Origin: Emiliania huxleyi CCMP1516
Taxonomy: Eukaryota; Haptophyta; Isochrysidales; Noelaerhabdaceae
Direction of reading: 5' to 3'
Assembly: GCF_000372725.1 (NCBI RefSeq)
Contig: NW_005195584.1
Span: 322,246 to 386,245 of the forward strand
Length of the DNA: 64,000 bases
Part shown: in pieces, positions 52,179 to 63,117 of the stretch
Numbering within the stretch: position 1 is the stretch's first letter
Layout of the letters: each line of letters starts with the position of its first letter
Position numbers and translations under genes: made by a program
Notes under the pieces: generated by a model
Database searches by the model: none
Seen by the model: only the letters and a program-made list of their open reading frames with translations
What the model was told of the DNA's origin: nothing

Positions 52179-53240
52179 CGGGCCCGGGAGCTGACCGCCC
52201 GGCAGCGAGAGGCGCTTCTCCTGTGGGCAGACAAGAGACAACTCGCGGGTCAAAAGACGAGGGCTGTGTGTGGGGGGGGGGGGGACAGCGCCGCTCGTCT
52301 GGGAGGCGCGAGAGCTCGCCTCCTTCACGTTGCGGGCGAGGTCGGACAGCGTCGAGTAGGTGGCAGACGCGGCGTGCTGCGCGTCGGTCGCCACCTCGCT
52401 CCACGCGTCGTGCGCAAGCTCAGTCCACGACCCGTGCGCGGCGGCCGCCTAGTGGCAGTACACCCGGTAAGCCTCGCCTCCCTTCCAAGATCGGACCCGT
52501 ATCCACGCCCCAAGGCCAAGCGACTAGCGACGCAAGGGACGTGGCGTAAATCCACACAGGGACTGGGGAGGCGGGAAAGGCGGCGGCCGGCGGCCCGCCT
52601 CGTCGCTCCGCACGGCGCCTACGCAGGAAAGTTCCGAGAAGGCTCCCATGGACAGCGGCTCTCGACACCCGCCCGCGTCTCTGCACGGAGAACTGTGCCG
52701 GCAAAAAGGAAGAGCCGTGCTTTGATTGATGATTGATGGGAAGGTGAAACACAGACCGACCAACGACTGGGACACCAACGCGGTATGGGTGGACGCAGGA
52801 CGGGCGATGGCGGTCACACAGGAGCGACACACAGAACCACAAGACAAGACACTCAGCCAGCGTGGCTGCCACCCATCCTGAGCAAACTCCCCTAGTCACC
52901 CGCGGCCGGACTCCATCCGGCACGCGTCGCTGGGCACTCAGAGCCGCGTCCCCTGCTCGCCACCCCGACGCCCAAGGCGCCCGAGTCGAACGACAGGCGG
53001 CACGCGAAGACTGGTTGCAATCCCGCCGACCGCGAGGCCGCGGGATGATGTGTGCGTGGTCATGTAGTGGGTCTCGGAAGCTCCCCTCTCGGGGTAGGAG
53101 CCAGCCCCTGCTGTATGTATCTCGCCGCCAGCCATGCGAACACATCCCGCTTGTGTTCTTCCTCCGCGGGGCCTGGCTGGCGTTCTCGACTGCGGTCGAT
53201 CGAGCCTGGTGCTCCTCGATCGCGTGTGCGCCGCCGCCAA
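51802..53240. other. Intergenic, with possible 3' end of an unknown minus-strand gene
   Basis: At 52050-52450 on the minus strand two exons may join by a GC donor: ELAHDAWSEVATDAQHAASATYSTLSDLARNVKE and EKRLSLPGGQLPGPT, then poly-Ala from a GCC run (52138-52178) and EYGESEAAGVAARIAARLSGSFEDAEQ with a stop at 52050. The 5' part was not found and no family was recognised. 51866-51910 is a weak copy of the 11400 motif; 52770-52797 is the inverted copy of 15928-15959. Confidence 0.4.
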
Positions 53241-54329
53241 ATGACGCTCGTGCTCGTATATCTCTGGCTGCCAGCGTTTGCTGCCGGCTTCGCACAGCCG
53301 CACGTTCATCGTCTCCAGGGCAGCGCACACCGAGTCTCTTTCCAAAGGGTGCAACACCGCGCGTGCCTGAGCGCTGCCAGAGCGGAGGCCGATGACGAGT
53401 GGCCGCTGCTGCGCGACGTGCGACGTGCGGTGCACGACTATGCTCTGATACAGCCCGGGGACAGGATTGCCGTCGCTGTGAGCGGCGGCAAGGACTCGTC
53501 GACTCTCGCGTTCCTGCTCAAGCGGCTCAAGGAGAGGCGGCTGCTGCCCTTTGACGACTGGTCCTTCACCACAGTGCATCTCGACCAGGTCCAGCCGGGA
53601 CACGACGCTCAAAGCCTCGAGGCGTGGCTCGAGGGAGAGGGCATCGACTTCCACCTCCTCCGTGAGGACACGTACTCGGTCGTGACCGAAAAGACTCGGC
53701 CGGGCGCCTCCTACTGCTCGCTCTGCTCTCGCCTGCGGCGCGGCATCCTCTACACTGCGGCCGCCGAGCTCAAGTCTAACCGGCTCGCGCTCGGGCACCA
53801 CCGTGACGACGCGCTCGAGACTCTGCTGCTGAACATGGTCCACCAGGGGCAGCTCAAGGCGCTGCCAGCCCGCTACCGCGCCAGGCGCGGCATCGACGTC
53901 ATCCGGCCTCTCATGTACATCGGCGAGAAGCAAATCGCCGAGTTTGCAAGCTCGCGCGGCTTCCCCATCCTGCCGTGCAACCTGTGCGGCTCCCAGCCGG
54001 ACGGCACGCCCGGGCAGCGGCAGCAGATGAAGCTGCTTCTCTCGGCGCTGGACGGGCTGGGCGACGGCAAGGCGCGTGCCAACATGCTCACCGCCCTCGC
54101 CGACGTGCGGCCGACGCATCTGCTGGACCGCGACCTGCGAGAGGCGTGCGGCCTCGATCGATCGAGCGGCGCCCTGAGATACGAGCGCGGTCGCGCGGTG
54201 GCGCACGGCGAGCCGAACGAGGCTGCGGCGGAGGAGGCAACGGCGGAGGAGGAGGCGGCGGCAGAGAAGCAGGCGGCGGCGGCGGCGGCGGCGGAGGCGG
54301 GGGAGGCGGAGGCGGCGGGAGAGGCCGAG

Positions 54330-54360
<31 letters not shown>

Positions 54361-56891
54361 AGGCGGCGGAGGCGGCGGAGGCGGCGGAGGCGGCGGAGGC
54401 GGCGGAGGCGGCGGAGGCGGCGGAGGCGGCGGAGGCGGCGGAGGCAGCGTCACCACTGCAGGGACAGCAGGGGCAGGGGCAGGGGCAGGGGACGCAGCGG
54501 GCTCCCGTCGCCGGCTCGGCAGACGCGCGGCGCTCGCGGTTCCGTGCGACGACCAGCGTCCCAATCTACTGCGCTCCGAGCGTGTCTGCCTATGAGGCGG
54601 GCGTGGCGCAGCTCGTGCGCAGCGGCGACAGCGTGCTTGAGGTGGGCTGCCAGCTCGGGCGCACCACGGCGCTGCTCGCAAACATCACGACCGCTTCCGG
54701 CTTTGTTCTGGGCGTCGACATGCACCGAGAGCTCAACGGGAAGAGCGGCAAAGCGTCGAGCTATCGCTGCCACGCGACGCCCGCCGCGGCGGGCCTCGAC
54801 CCGTCCCGCGTCCATCTCGCGCTCGTCGACCCATGGGACACGCTCGCCCTCCTCTCCGCCGTCAACGCGCGCGCCATCGACGTGCTCGCCATCGACGTCA
54901 ACTCGCTGCTCGGCAACGACCTCATGCTGACCGCGCTCTCGCTGGCGCGGCAGCTGAGCCGCGTGCTGCCCGGCCTCCGGTGCGTCCTGCTCAAGTCGAG
55001 AAGCGTGGCCAAGGTTGAGCGGCAGCTCGTGCTGCCCGAGGCGTTTGCTGCAGAGGAGGGGCCCGTGCCGCGGGCATGGCTGCCGAGGGTGATCCCTGCG
55101 GTCGGCGTCAAGGAGTACCGCGCCGCCGCGCGAAGCTGGCTCGACCGCCATCCCGGCCGCCAGCGCGTCCTCGAGATCGGCTGCCACGTCGGCACGTCGA
55201 CTGCCCTCCTCGCCGAGGCGGTCCAAGGCCGCGGCGGCTTCGTCGCGGGCGTCGACGTGAGCCGGTCGATCGTGGAGCGAGCCACGGCGCTGCACGGCGG
55301 CCGCGCGGCGTTCGGCGTGGCGGACGCGTGGGACGCGGCGGGACTCGTGCGCGTGTGGGGCGAGCTGCAGGCGACGCACGGCGGCGACGATGAGGCGGGC
55401 GGCGGGCCGACGCTGCTGTGCCTGGACGTGGGCGGCGTGAGCAGCGCGCAGGGCGAGCTCGACGCGCTCTCGCTGGTGGAGCTGCTTAGCCGCACTTTCA
55501 GCGAGACGCTGCAGGCCGTGGTCGTCAAGAGCCGCTGCCTCAAGAGCTCTGCTCGCACGCTGAAGCCGGTCGGGTGGGCGCAGCGCCGCAAGGCCCGTGG
55601 CGGGTGTGGGGACGGCCGGGCGGCGGAAGCGGCGGCGGCGGGGGCGGCAGAGGACGCCGCGGCACCGATCGAGGCGCGCGAGGTCGCCTTGGCGAGGCAT
55701 CTGCCTGGCAGCGAGGCGCCGACGCGAGAGCGGCTTCGCGACGCGCTCAAGAAACGCCACGCTGGTGTCGCGGTGGTCGTCGAGAACGGGCGCAAGGGGA
55801 ATGTGGCCTCCATCGCGCGCACGGCCGAGTGCCTCGGCATCAGCTCCATCCACCTCGTCTACACGCCCGACCAGGTGGTCAGCACGAGAGGCTTTGGCGG
55901 CATGGTCGAGGAGGTGCGCTCCAGGTGGCTCAGCAAGCTGTCCAAGTCGGCCACCGACTGGCTCGAAGTTCGGCAGCATCGCAGCATCGCGGCGTGCGCG
56001 CAGGCGCTACGCGAGGACGGCTACGACGCGCTCGTCGCCACAGTCCCGGCGGATGGCGCCGTGCCGCTCTACTCCGACGGCGACGACGCGGCGTGGGCGC
56101 ATCGGAACGTGGCGCTGCTCTTCGGCAGTGAGGCCGCGGGGCTGTCCGACGAGGCGCTCTCGCTCGCGGACGTCAAGGTGACGGTGCCGCAGACGGGGAT
56201 GACGCAGTCGCTCAACGTGGCGGCGTGCGCGGCGATCGTGCTATCCGAGGTGTTGCGCAAGCGCGCCGGCCGCGAGGGCGACGGAGACGAGTCGGCGGGC
56301 TTGAGCGAGGGCGAGCAGCGCCGGCTGGAGGCGAAGTTGATGCCGAGCGAGGCCGCCTTGCGTATGCACAACAAGGCCACGGCGAAGGCGGCGCTGCGAA
56401 GGCGCCAGCCGGCGATGCACGTCGCTCGCGCTGGGCGCGTCCAGTGCTGCAGCAGCGGGGGTGCGGAGGAGGAGCGCGCGCAGAGGTTTGCGGCACGGCA
56501 AATCGCGAGCCAATGTATGAGTGGGTCGAATTTTCCCAACCGGCTCCTCGTTTGGCATAGGCGGCAGGATGACGCGTCGCGCCGGGCGGAGATGGAGGGG
56601 ACGCCGTCGTCGATCAGCGACGAGGACATGAGGACGCTGCGCGAGTACATCGGGGTCGTCACCGAAAAGGAGGAAAAGCTGGCCGAGATGAGGGAGATGC
56701 TCCGCGTCTGGCAGGCGAGCATTGGGGTGCAGCTCGTGAGCCCCGACGACAAGATCCTCCCTGCAGCGTGGGCATTTGTCGCGCTCAACGCTCTACTCGC
56801 CGTTTATCTGGCAAAGAGTTTGCTGCTCGACCCGTTTGCACGGATGCTGACCGGCGGGAGCGGAAACTCCAATGGGTGGCCGATGGTTTGA
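53241..56891 (+). CDS. TtcA - tandem Rossmann - TrmH (SpoU) fusion, tRNA/rRNA modification
   Basis: A single 1,216-codon frame. ATG at 53241 with a hydrophobic leader (MTLVLVYLWLPAFAAGFAQ). Residues about 55-290: TtcA-type tRNA 2-thiolation domain with PP-loop VAVSGGKDSSTLAFLL, CSLCSRLRRGILY and PCNLCGSQ (the Cys pairs that hold the iron-sulfur cluster). Next, an (EAA)n linker from GGAGGCGGC repeats (54240-54450). Then two Rossmann domains in tandem, SVLEVGCQLGRTTALLANI...GVDMH and RVLEIGCHVGTSTALLAEAV...GVDVS, methyltransferase-like but without an obvious catalytic motif. Then TrmH/SpoU: VAVVVENGRKGNVASIARTAECLGISSIHLV, FGGMVEEVRS, NVALLFGSEAAGLSDEALSLADVKVTVPQTGMTQSLNVAACAAIVLSEVLR (knotted SAM fold). 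A coiled coil and a C-terminal membrane segment (AWAFVALNALLAVYLAKSLLL) end it. No intron is needed. Plastid or mitochondrial location is inference. Confidence 0.9.
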
Positions 56892-57907
56892 AGACAGAAG
56901 AGAGAAGTGCCGGGGGCATTTTTTTTTAAAACTTAAAAGCAGGTGTCTGAAAAAGCAAAACGAAAACCAAATAGCGGCCGCGCACACTGCTCGGTACCCC
57001 CCCTGCACATCTAAAGTCATGGCCGACCCCCCCGCCTCTGGGGGGCGCTCCTGCTGGGGGGGGGGGTCGCTCCCGACCCCCCCAGCAGCAGAGCGCTGCT
57101 CCCCAGGCTGCTGCTGGGGGGTGCTGGCATCTCTGTACCGACAGCTGTAAGTAAGTACGGTTAGGGTTCCAGTCGTCGGCGAGGTGCTGGATATTAAATG
57201 GCTTGAGGGCGAGCCGCATGGCTTCCACCACGTCGCTGCCAGCCATTGCGGCGACGCGTCGCGGCGGACCTGACAGTTTTGCCGCGCGACGCCGACAGGC
57301 CGCGCGCGCGTTTCGAAAAAAGAAAAGTCCTTAAGCTCAGTCGATCGATTTCGACGAGCGAGCGATCCGAGGATCGAGCGGGGGACCGATAGGCTAGAGA
57401 GATCAACGCTGATCGATCAACGTCAGCCGAGACGCCCGAGTGAGTGGCTCACTATACGGCTTTTAGTGTGGTAGTACAAGATAGACTCATATGGTCACAA
57501 GTCTTTAGTCAAACGCCAGCACTCGACACGACGAAGGCGGTGTATTGGGCTCGAAGGCGCGGTGAACACAGCCGCCTCGAGCGTACCGCTAAAACACGAG
57601 CCGAGGTGGGAGGGGGCGGCGGCGGCGAAGAGGCGGGAGCCGGGGGAGAGCTGGGTCCAATGGCAATGCCCTCTGAGCTGCTGGGGGGGAGGGGGGTCGG
57701 GACCCCCCCGCCCCAGCAGCAGCGCTCTGCCGCTGCGCTGGGGCGTGGGGGGGTCAGACCCCCCCCCCCCCCGCCTGGCCGGGGGGATTGCTTTTGGTGT
57801 CCGGGTTGGGTTGGGTCCCGGGTTCTTGCGGGTCGGGGGGCTCTCCCTCCCCGGGTGGGGTTTTTGCGGTCCGGTCGTGGCGGGTCTGTTTTCGTCTGCC
57901 CCCTGGC
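56892..57907. other. Intergenic and repeat-rich edge of the assembly gap
   Basis: No gene recognised. Blocks of GGGGGGTC and CCCCCCAGCAGCAG repeat in both orientations at 57025-57125 and 57670-57785 (for example CAGCAGCAG(A)GCGCTG), able to form G-rich hairpins. This sequence probably caused the gap that follows. An open minus frame across the gap into this region is not supported as coding. Confidence 0.5.
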
Positions 57908-58293
57908 NNNNNNNNNNNNNNNNNNNNNNNNNNNNNNNNNNNNNNNNNNNNNNNNNNNNNNNNNNNNNNNNNNNNNNNNNNNNNNNNNNNNNNNNNNNNN
58001 NNNNNNNNNNNNNNNNNNNNNNNNNNNNNNNNNNNNNNNNNNNNNNNNNNNNNNNNNNNNNNNNNNNNNNNNNNNNNNNNNNNNNNNNNNNNNNNNNNNN
58101 NNNNNNNNNNNNNNNNNNNNNNNNNNNNNNNNNNNNNNNNNNNNNNNNNNNNNNNNNNNNNNNNNNNNNNNNNNNNNNNNNNNNNNNNNNNNNNNNNNNN
58201 NNNNNNNNNNNNNNNNNNNNNNNNNNNNNNNNNNNNNNNNNNNNNNNNNNNNNNNNNNNNNNNNNNNNNNNNNNNNNNNNNNNNNNNNNNNNN
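57908..58293. other. Assembly gap (386 N)
   Basis: Run of unknown bases. It interrupts the 3' part of the RMT2-like gene; frames drawn across it mean nothing. Confidence 1.
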
Positions 58294-59953
58294 CTCCATC
58301 CTCGCCGCGGCACCGACCGCCACCGCCGCCGCCGCTGCCACCGCCGTCGAGGCCCGCCTCCGCCGAGTCAGCTTTGGCGGTGGCGCCGCCGAGCGGGTTC
58401 GGCAGCAGCGCGAGCTCGAGTTCCCCGCCGAAGCCACACCCGCTGCCGCGCAGCGAAGCCACGTGCCGCAGCACCGCCGCCGAGTTCGCGTCAAGTCCCT
58501 CTTCCGGTGGCGTCGCCCCCCCTACCGCATCGGCGGCGGCCCAGAGCGCCTCGAGCCGCGCCGCCACCCGCCACCCCGCCTTCTCGAGGGGGGGCAAAAG
58601 CTGCTCCCGCACGAGCCGCCGCAGCGACGCCACCCGCGCCGCGTCCGCGCCCTCCGCGCCGTCCGCGCCGTCCGCGCCGACCGCGCCGACCGCGCCGACC
58701 GCGCCCTCCGCGCCCACCGCGCCGTCGGCAGCGCCGCCCTCCCCAAGCGCAGGCGCGAGCGACTCGGCGAGCAGCGCCTGTGGCGGGTGGGCGGCCGAGT
58801 GGGCGGACGGGGTGGCGGCAGCGTCGTCGCCTCGTCGGGCGGCGAGCGGCGGGCGGCGCACCATCAGCTGAGGGTTGAGGGAGGCGAGCCGGCGGCCAGC
58901 GGCCCCGGCAGCGGAGTCGTCGTCGGCGGCGGCGGCAGCGGCTGGCTCGCCAAGTACGCAGTGCGGGAGATAGTAGGTGTCGGAGAGAAAGTACCTGCGC
59001 CTGATGTCTGTCCACTGCGCCTCGGGCCCGGTGTGGACGGCGACCGGCGTGAAGGAGGTCTCCAGGCCGAGCGCCTTGAGCTCGAGCTGCACGACGGCGC
59101 AGGCGACGCCCTGGAAGAAGACGTTGAACGGGCACATCCCGTTGAAGAAAGAGTAGACGCCTCCCGCGCGCAGCAGCCGCGGCAGCTGCTCGTGGAAGTC
59201 GGCCATGTCGGCGTCGTGCTCGCCGTACGTGTCGTAGTACGCGGCGTCAAAGCTCGCCTCCTCCAGCCCTGGGAGCACGTCCTGCCAGCGGCCAAAGAGC
59301 ACGCGAACGCCAGGGCGCGCCGTCCACCCGTCTCGCACCATCCGCGCGTGCACGGCCGGGTGCGCCTCGATGATGGTGTGCGAGCGCGGGCGACGCCTCT
59401 GGATGGCCGAGTCGATGATGCCCATCCCAAACCCCACGTTGAGCACGTCCGCGCCGCCGGCGCCGGCCGCGCAGAGGCGCTCGGCGTGCGCCTCCATCAG
59501 AGGCGTCTCCCACTCCATCATGACGGCATCGTCGCCTTCGTCGATCAGCCGGTCGCCGTCGTACTTGACGCCGCGCGAGAGGTACTCCGAGTTCTTGAGC
59601 GCCGTGAGCGTGCGCCGCTCTGCCGCCCCGAGGAGGAGCTCCGCGCGCACAGCCTCGTCGACGAGGAGGTCGACGATGGCCTGCTGGCCCGCATCGAGCG
59701 CGTGGTTGCCCGCGCAGCGGCCGCGCCGGTCGACCGCGTTCCACGGCGCGCCGGCCGCCAGCAGCGCTCGGACGATCGGCGCATGGCCGGCCGCGGCGGC
59801 GAGCATCAGCGGCGAGCAGCCACCCTCGTCCTCTTGGAAGCAAGGGTCACATCCTCCGGCGAGGAGCGACTCGACGCTGGCCGTGTCGCCCGACGACGCA
59901 GCCGCGAGCAGAGAATGAGCCAAGGCGTCGTCTGCGCTTTCGGGAGCAGACAT
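58294..59953 (-). CDS. RMT2/GAMT-like protein arginine N-methyltransferase with ankyrin repeats (3' end in gap)
   Basis: Like fungal RMT2, which methylates the delta nitrogen of an arginine in ribosomal protein L12, and related to guanidinoacetate methyltransferase. From the ATG at 59953: ankyrin repeats (LLAAASSGDTASVESLLAGGCDP, GCSPLMLAAAAGHAPIVRALLAAGAPWNAVDRRG), then YDGDRLIDEGDDAVMMEWETPLMEAHAERL, VLNVGFGMGIIDSAIQ (SAM loop), HTIIEAHPAVHARM, FDAAYYDTYGEHDADMADFHEQLPRLLRAGGVYSFFNGM and YFLSDTYYLPHC, all typical. An added C-terminal part is Ala/Gly/Asp-rich (repeated GCCGTCCGCGCCG units at 58640-58720). Then VREQLLPPLEKAGWRVAARLEALW and a Gly-rich end run into the gap. Beyond 58294 the frame is unknown. 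It shares a 203-bp divergent promoter with the Tim17-like gene. Confidence 0.88.
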
Positions 59954-60156
59954 GTGTGTGTTCGCCTGTAGAGTGCTGCGAGCGGTCGCGGGTGGGTGCG
60001 AGATGGTCGAGGGCGACCACTACTCGGGCCAGCCACGAAGGAGGTCGTACTCGTAGCCGGAGAATAGAAATTACGCGGGATCTAGATATTTTTAGTTCTA
60101 GGTATGTTGTTGGCAAACAAGACACAGAGCTCACACAGGATCATATCAGGGGTGGA

Positions 60157-60852
60157 ATGTTTCTTGCGGCTTTGGAAGCTCACAGGCGCTGACCCGCGTT
60201 CATGTGTGTGCTGCCCTCTCCCGTGCCCCTCTCCAACCCGCCACCGCCCGATCTCCCCTCCCCCGCGTGCTGGCGTCCCCGCGCACAGGGCGCCGAGCGA
60301 GGCCGAGCCGGAGCTCGTCCGCGACACCGTCACCACTGCCGCCGCCGGCGCGTGCCTGGGCGCGGTCGTCGGAGCTGCCGAGTCGGCGTGGAAGCTGAAC
60401 CGCGGGCCGGCGCCGCTGACCGACGCCGCCCGGCTGATGGGCTCGCACGCTGCCCTGCTTGGCACAATCGGTGCCGTCTTTGCCGCGACCGAGGTGCGCC
60501 CCGTGAATACCCCTCCCGGTCGTGTGCGCCCCGCATCTGCGCTCGGGTGCGTCTGACCGCCGGCGCGACAACGGCGCAGGCGGGAGCACACATGGTCAAC
60601 GGCCCGTCCGACGCCAACGTGGTCGCCGCCGGCTGCGTCGCCGGCACGCTGCCCGGCTTGCGCGCGAGCAACCTCGGGGCGGCCTTTGCTGGCTGCCTCC
60701 TCTTTGGAGGAGCCCAAGCGCTGGGTGCCGACCTCCCCCTAACTCCACGTACCCCCCTGCCCTACCCAGGCTGCCCGCGCGCCAAGTCAGAGCATTGAAT
60801 GCCCCGGACCCACTCAGGTGTCTTCAAGTCTTATGAGACGGCCGAGCACTGA
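60157..60852 (+). CDS. Tim17/Tim22/Tim23-family membrane protein (possibly NDUFA11-like)
   Basis: Small inner-membrane protein of the Tim17 fold. Four exons: 60157-60185, 60289-60493, 60580-60724 and 60818-60852. The first intron is GC-AG, the others GT-AG. Spliced protein: MFLAALEAHRAPSEAEPELVRDTVTTAAAGACLGAVVGAAESAWKLNRGPAPL..., LMGSHAALLGTIGAVFAATE, AGAHMVNGPSDANVVAAGCVAGTLPGLRASNLGAAFAGCLLFGGAQALG, VFKSYETAEH. The glycine-zipper helices and VFAATE (as in ...FAATECTA) match the family. Size and the acidic end fit the complex I subunit B14.7/NDUFA11, but assignment within the family is not certain. The RMT2-like gene starts 203 bp away on the other strand. Confidence 0.82.
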
Positions 60853-61339
60853 CGCTCCACATCGCCCGCGCCGATGCGCTCAGCCCGATGCGGTGCTGCG
60901 ATGCTGCGTTTCTCGCGCCGACACCGGGCCTTGCGGGGCTCCCTCGCGCCGCCGCTGCAGACCACCATGTGTTTGTCGTTTGTTTAGCCCACACAGGTCA
61001 CAGCGTACCCCGTACCGCCGGGCTCTTTTTCTCCCCTTCTTGTATATGCACATCGAACGCTATGCGGCGCGAAGATCGGCGCGGCGGTGCGGAGCGCGTG
61101 GAGGTGTAGGTCTCTGCTCGCGCGTCACCTCGAGTCCCTTCCCACTGCTTGATCCAACCCTTGGCCCTCTGATGTCCAGTGCAGCGCATGTACTCTTGGT
61201 GTGTGTGCTGTGGGCCCTCCTTGTCTCTGCAATAGACCGTGTGAGGTAACACCTACTACGCGAGCAGGGATTTTTCTTCCCCTCGCAGCTTCGACGAAGT
61301 CGCTCCTGTGTGGAGCTAGAGCCTCGGCTTGCCTCTGTG
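60853..61339. other. Intergenic
   Basis: No gene recognised. The pyrimidine motif GATTTTTCTTCCCCTCG at 61270-61286 lies 54-70 nt before the ferredoxin ATG, similar to the motif upstream of other genes. Confidence 0.5.
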
Positions 61340-61750
61340 ATGTGGTTCGCCACTCTGGTGCTGGCCTCAGCCTCCGCCGCTGTGACACCTGCGCACCCGC
61401 CACGGCTGCACTCGGCTCGGCTCGCTCCCAGCCGTGCGTGTCCGTCGATGAACTGGTTCGCCAACGCCTTCGCAAACGACGATACGCTCGGCGCTCGGGA
61501 CAACGCTGGACTGACCAAGGAGAAGACAAAGCGGACAATCACGTGGAAGAGCTCCAGTGGCAAGACGAAACAGTCAACAGTGGTACCGGGCCAGAAGCTC
61601 CGCGACGTCGCCAGGGCGGCGGGGATTCCTATCAAGTACAGCTGCAACGAAGGGACGTGCAAGACGTGTCAGGTCAAGATGGGAGGTGGGATGGTCAAGG
61701 TGTGCGTGGGCAAGGTGCCCGATAAGGACGTCACGATAGTCTACAAGTAG
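61340..61750 (+). CDS. Plastid-type 2Fe-2S ferredoxin-like protein
   Basis: Small electron carrier. ATG at 61340 with a signal-like start (MWFATLVLASASAAVTPAHPP) and a Ser/Arg/Pro transit-type segment (RLHSARLAPSRACPS), the two-part leader expected for a plastid bounded by extra membranes. The mature domain reads RTITWKSSSGKTKQSTVVPGQKLRDVARAAGIPIKYSCNEGTCKTCQVKMGGGMVKVCVGKVPDKDVTIVYK. The cluster ligands are CNEGTCKTC (C-x4-C-x2-C) and the distal Cys in KVCVGKVP. The domain is short (about 90 residues), shorter than photosynthetic PetF, so it may be one of the minor ferredoxin-like proteins. Single exon, upstream motif at 61270-61286. Confidence 0.88.
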   Translation: MWFATLVLASASAAVTPAHPPRLHSARLAPSRACPSMNWFANAFANDDTLGARDNAGLTKEKTKRTITWKSSSGKTKQSTVVPGQKLRDVARAAGIPIKYSCNEGTCKTCQVKMGGGMVKVCVGKVPDKDVTIVYK

Positions 61751-61931
61751 TACTGCGAGTTGGCCTGCGGAGGCACCGCGACGTCTAATGTCGGTGTCCC
61801 GTGACGTAGCGTCCCCTCCCCGCAGCGCTCTCTCGCTCTCTCAGCCGTAGTTGACTCCCGCAGAACGCGCATGTGTCTTTATACTACGTGAACCAAACCA
61901 CAAGCACAAGCAAAAGGTGTCCTCCAGTGTG

Positions 61932-62942
61932 TCACGCCGTCCCATCAGTGCCGCGCTGCCAAAACCGCCACCCGCGAGAACGACCCCTCGCCTGTTTGGG
62001 CGGACTGGGATCCTCCTGCGCTGCTGCGGGCTGCTGCCCGCTGCTGCGACCGACGAATTTGTACAGCCCGGTGCTGTCCGTCCGCAGCCGCCTGCCGAGG
62101 GCGGAGCCGCCTGTGCGCAGGGCGGAGAGCGCGCCGGTGTATCTGCTCCAGATCGATGGCGCTACCACCCAAACGATGAGGTTGATCACCCACGAGGGCG
62201 CGCGCGGGACGGCGACGCCCGCCGCGGCGGTCAGGTTGAAGCTGAGCGCGACCTCGAAGCGAGTAAGCGCATCGCCCGCCGCGGTCAGCCGCCCGACTGC
62301 CATCTCGACCGGGAGCTCCAGCCGCGAAGAGAGGGGGGAAGGCATCGCTACGCCCTGCGCAAGCCGCCGCCGGCTCTTGGCGTCGACAGACTGCGCCACC
62401 GCCAGAATCGCGCCTGGCCTCGTAGCGTCGGCCTCAACCTTGGCGCGGACCAGCAGCGACTGCGGCGGGACGGGCCACGGGAGGCGGACGCCGGCGGAGG
62501 CCCAGAGCACATTCTGTCGAAGGACGCGCAGCAAGATTCCAAAGTCGCAGAATCTATTCCACTCGGGGATCAGATCCACCTCTCGCAGCACCGATATCAC
62601 CTCGGCAGCGGTGGCTCCCACGGTGCCGCTGGCCCGGATGCCGAGCAGCGAGTCCGGCTCGAGCCTCGTGTAGATGCGAAGTGACTGCTCTCCGTCGGCG
62701 AGGGTGCGCGCGTGGAAGAAGCCCGCAGATAGCAGATCCTCGTGCGCGGTACTGTCTAGATACATGCGCCCGGCAGCTTGCGGCTCGATGAACCCTTGCG
62801 GCGCAAATCTGCCACGGCGGAGGTCCGCTGCGTCGTCCGATGCCCACCACAGCGAGCCTGCGATAGCGGCGAAGAGGACGGAGATGGCGCTGGCCGCCGC
62901 TACCCTGCCGTCGTGCGCAATGTGCTGCGGGCGGGCGCACAT
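61932..62942 (-). CDS. START-like lipid-binding protein with N-terminal membrane anchor
   Basis: ATG at 62942, then a membrane helix (VAAASAISVLFAAIAGSLWWA). The body resembles START/SRPBCC proteins: FFHARTLADGEQSLRIYTRLEPDSLLGIRASGTVGATAAEVISVLREVDLIPEWNRFCDFGILLRVLRQNVLWASAGVRLPWPVPPQSLLVRAKVEAD (the variable-loop and W-N-x-x-x features of START), then YTGALSALRTGGSALG and a basic tail. The frame is open upstream to 63551, but that part is Arg/Ser/His low complexity. It is tail-to-tail with ferredoxin (182 bp apart). Ligand unknown. Confidence 0.7.
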   Translation of the reverse strand: MCARPQHIAHDGRVAAASAISVLFAAIAGSLWWASDDAADLRRGRFAPQGFIEPQAAGRMYLDSTAHEDLLSAGFFHARTLADGEQSLRIYTRLEPDSLLGIRASGTVGATAAEVISVLREVDLIPEWNRFCDFGILLRVLRQNVLWASAGVRLPWPVPPQSLLVRAKVEADATRPGAILAVAQSVDAKSRRRLAQGVAMPSPLSSRLELPVEMAVGRLTAAGDALTRFEVALSFNLTAAAGVAVPRAPSWVINLIVWVVAPSIWSRYTGALSALRTGGSALGRRLRTDSTGLYKFVGRSSGQQPAAAQEDPSPPKQARGRSRGWRFWQRGTDGTA

Positions 62943-63117
62943 GCGACGCTGCGCAACGCAGACGGATACACGGCCGTCCTCGGGAAAGAAGAATAACGTG
63001 CCCGGGCAGAGCTGCGCCGAGCGAGAGCAAGGGAGCGGCAGGCGGCGGCACCGTCGCAGGACGAGGCAGAGGAGAGCGACGCGACAGAGGAAGAAGCGAC
63101 AAGAGAGAGAACGACGA

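Noticed and set aside
57495-58313. Long open frames through the gap
   Set aside because: They run through 386 unknown bases and consist of low-complexity G/C repeats on one side.
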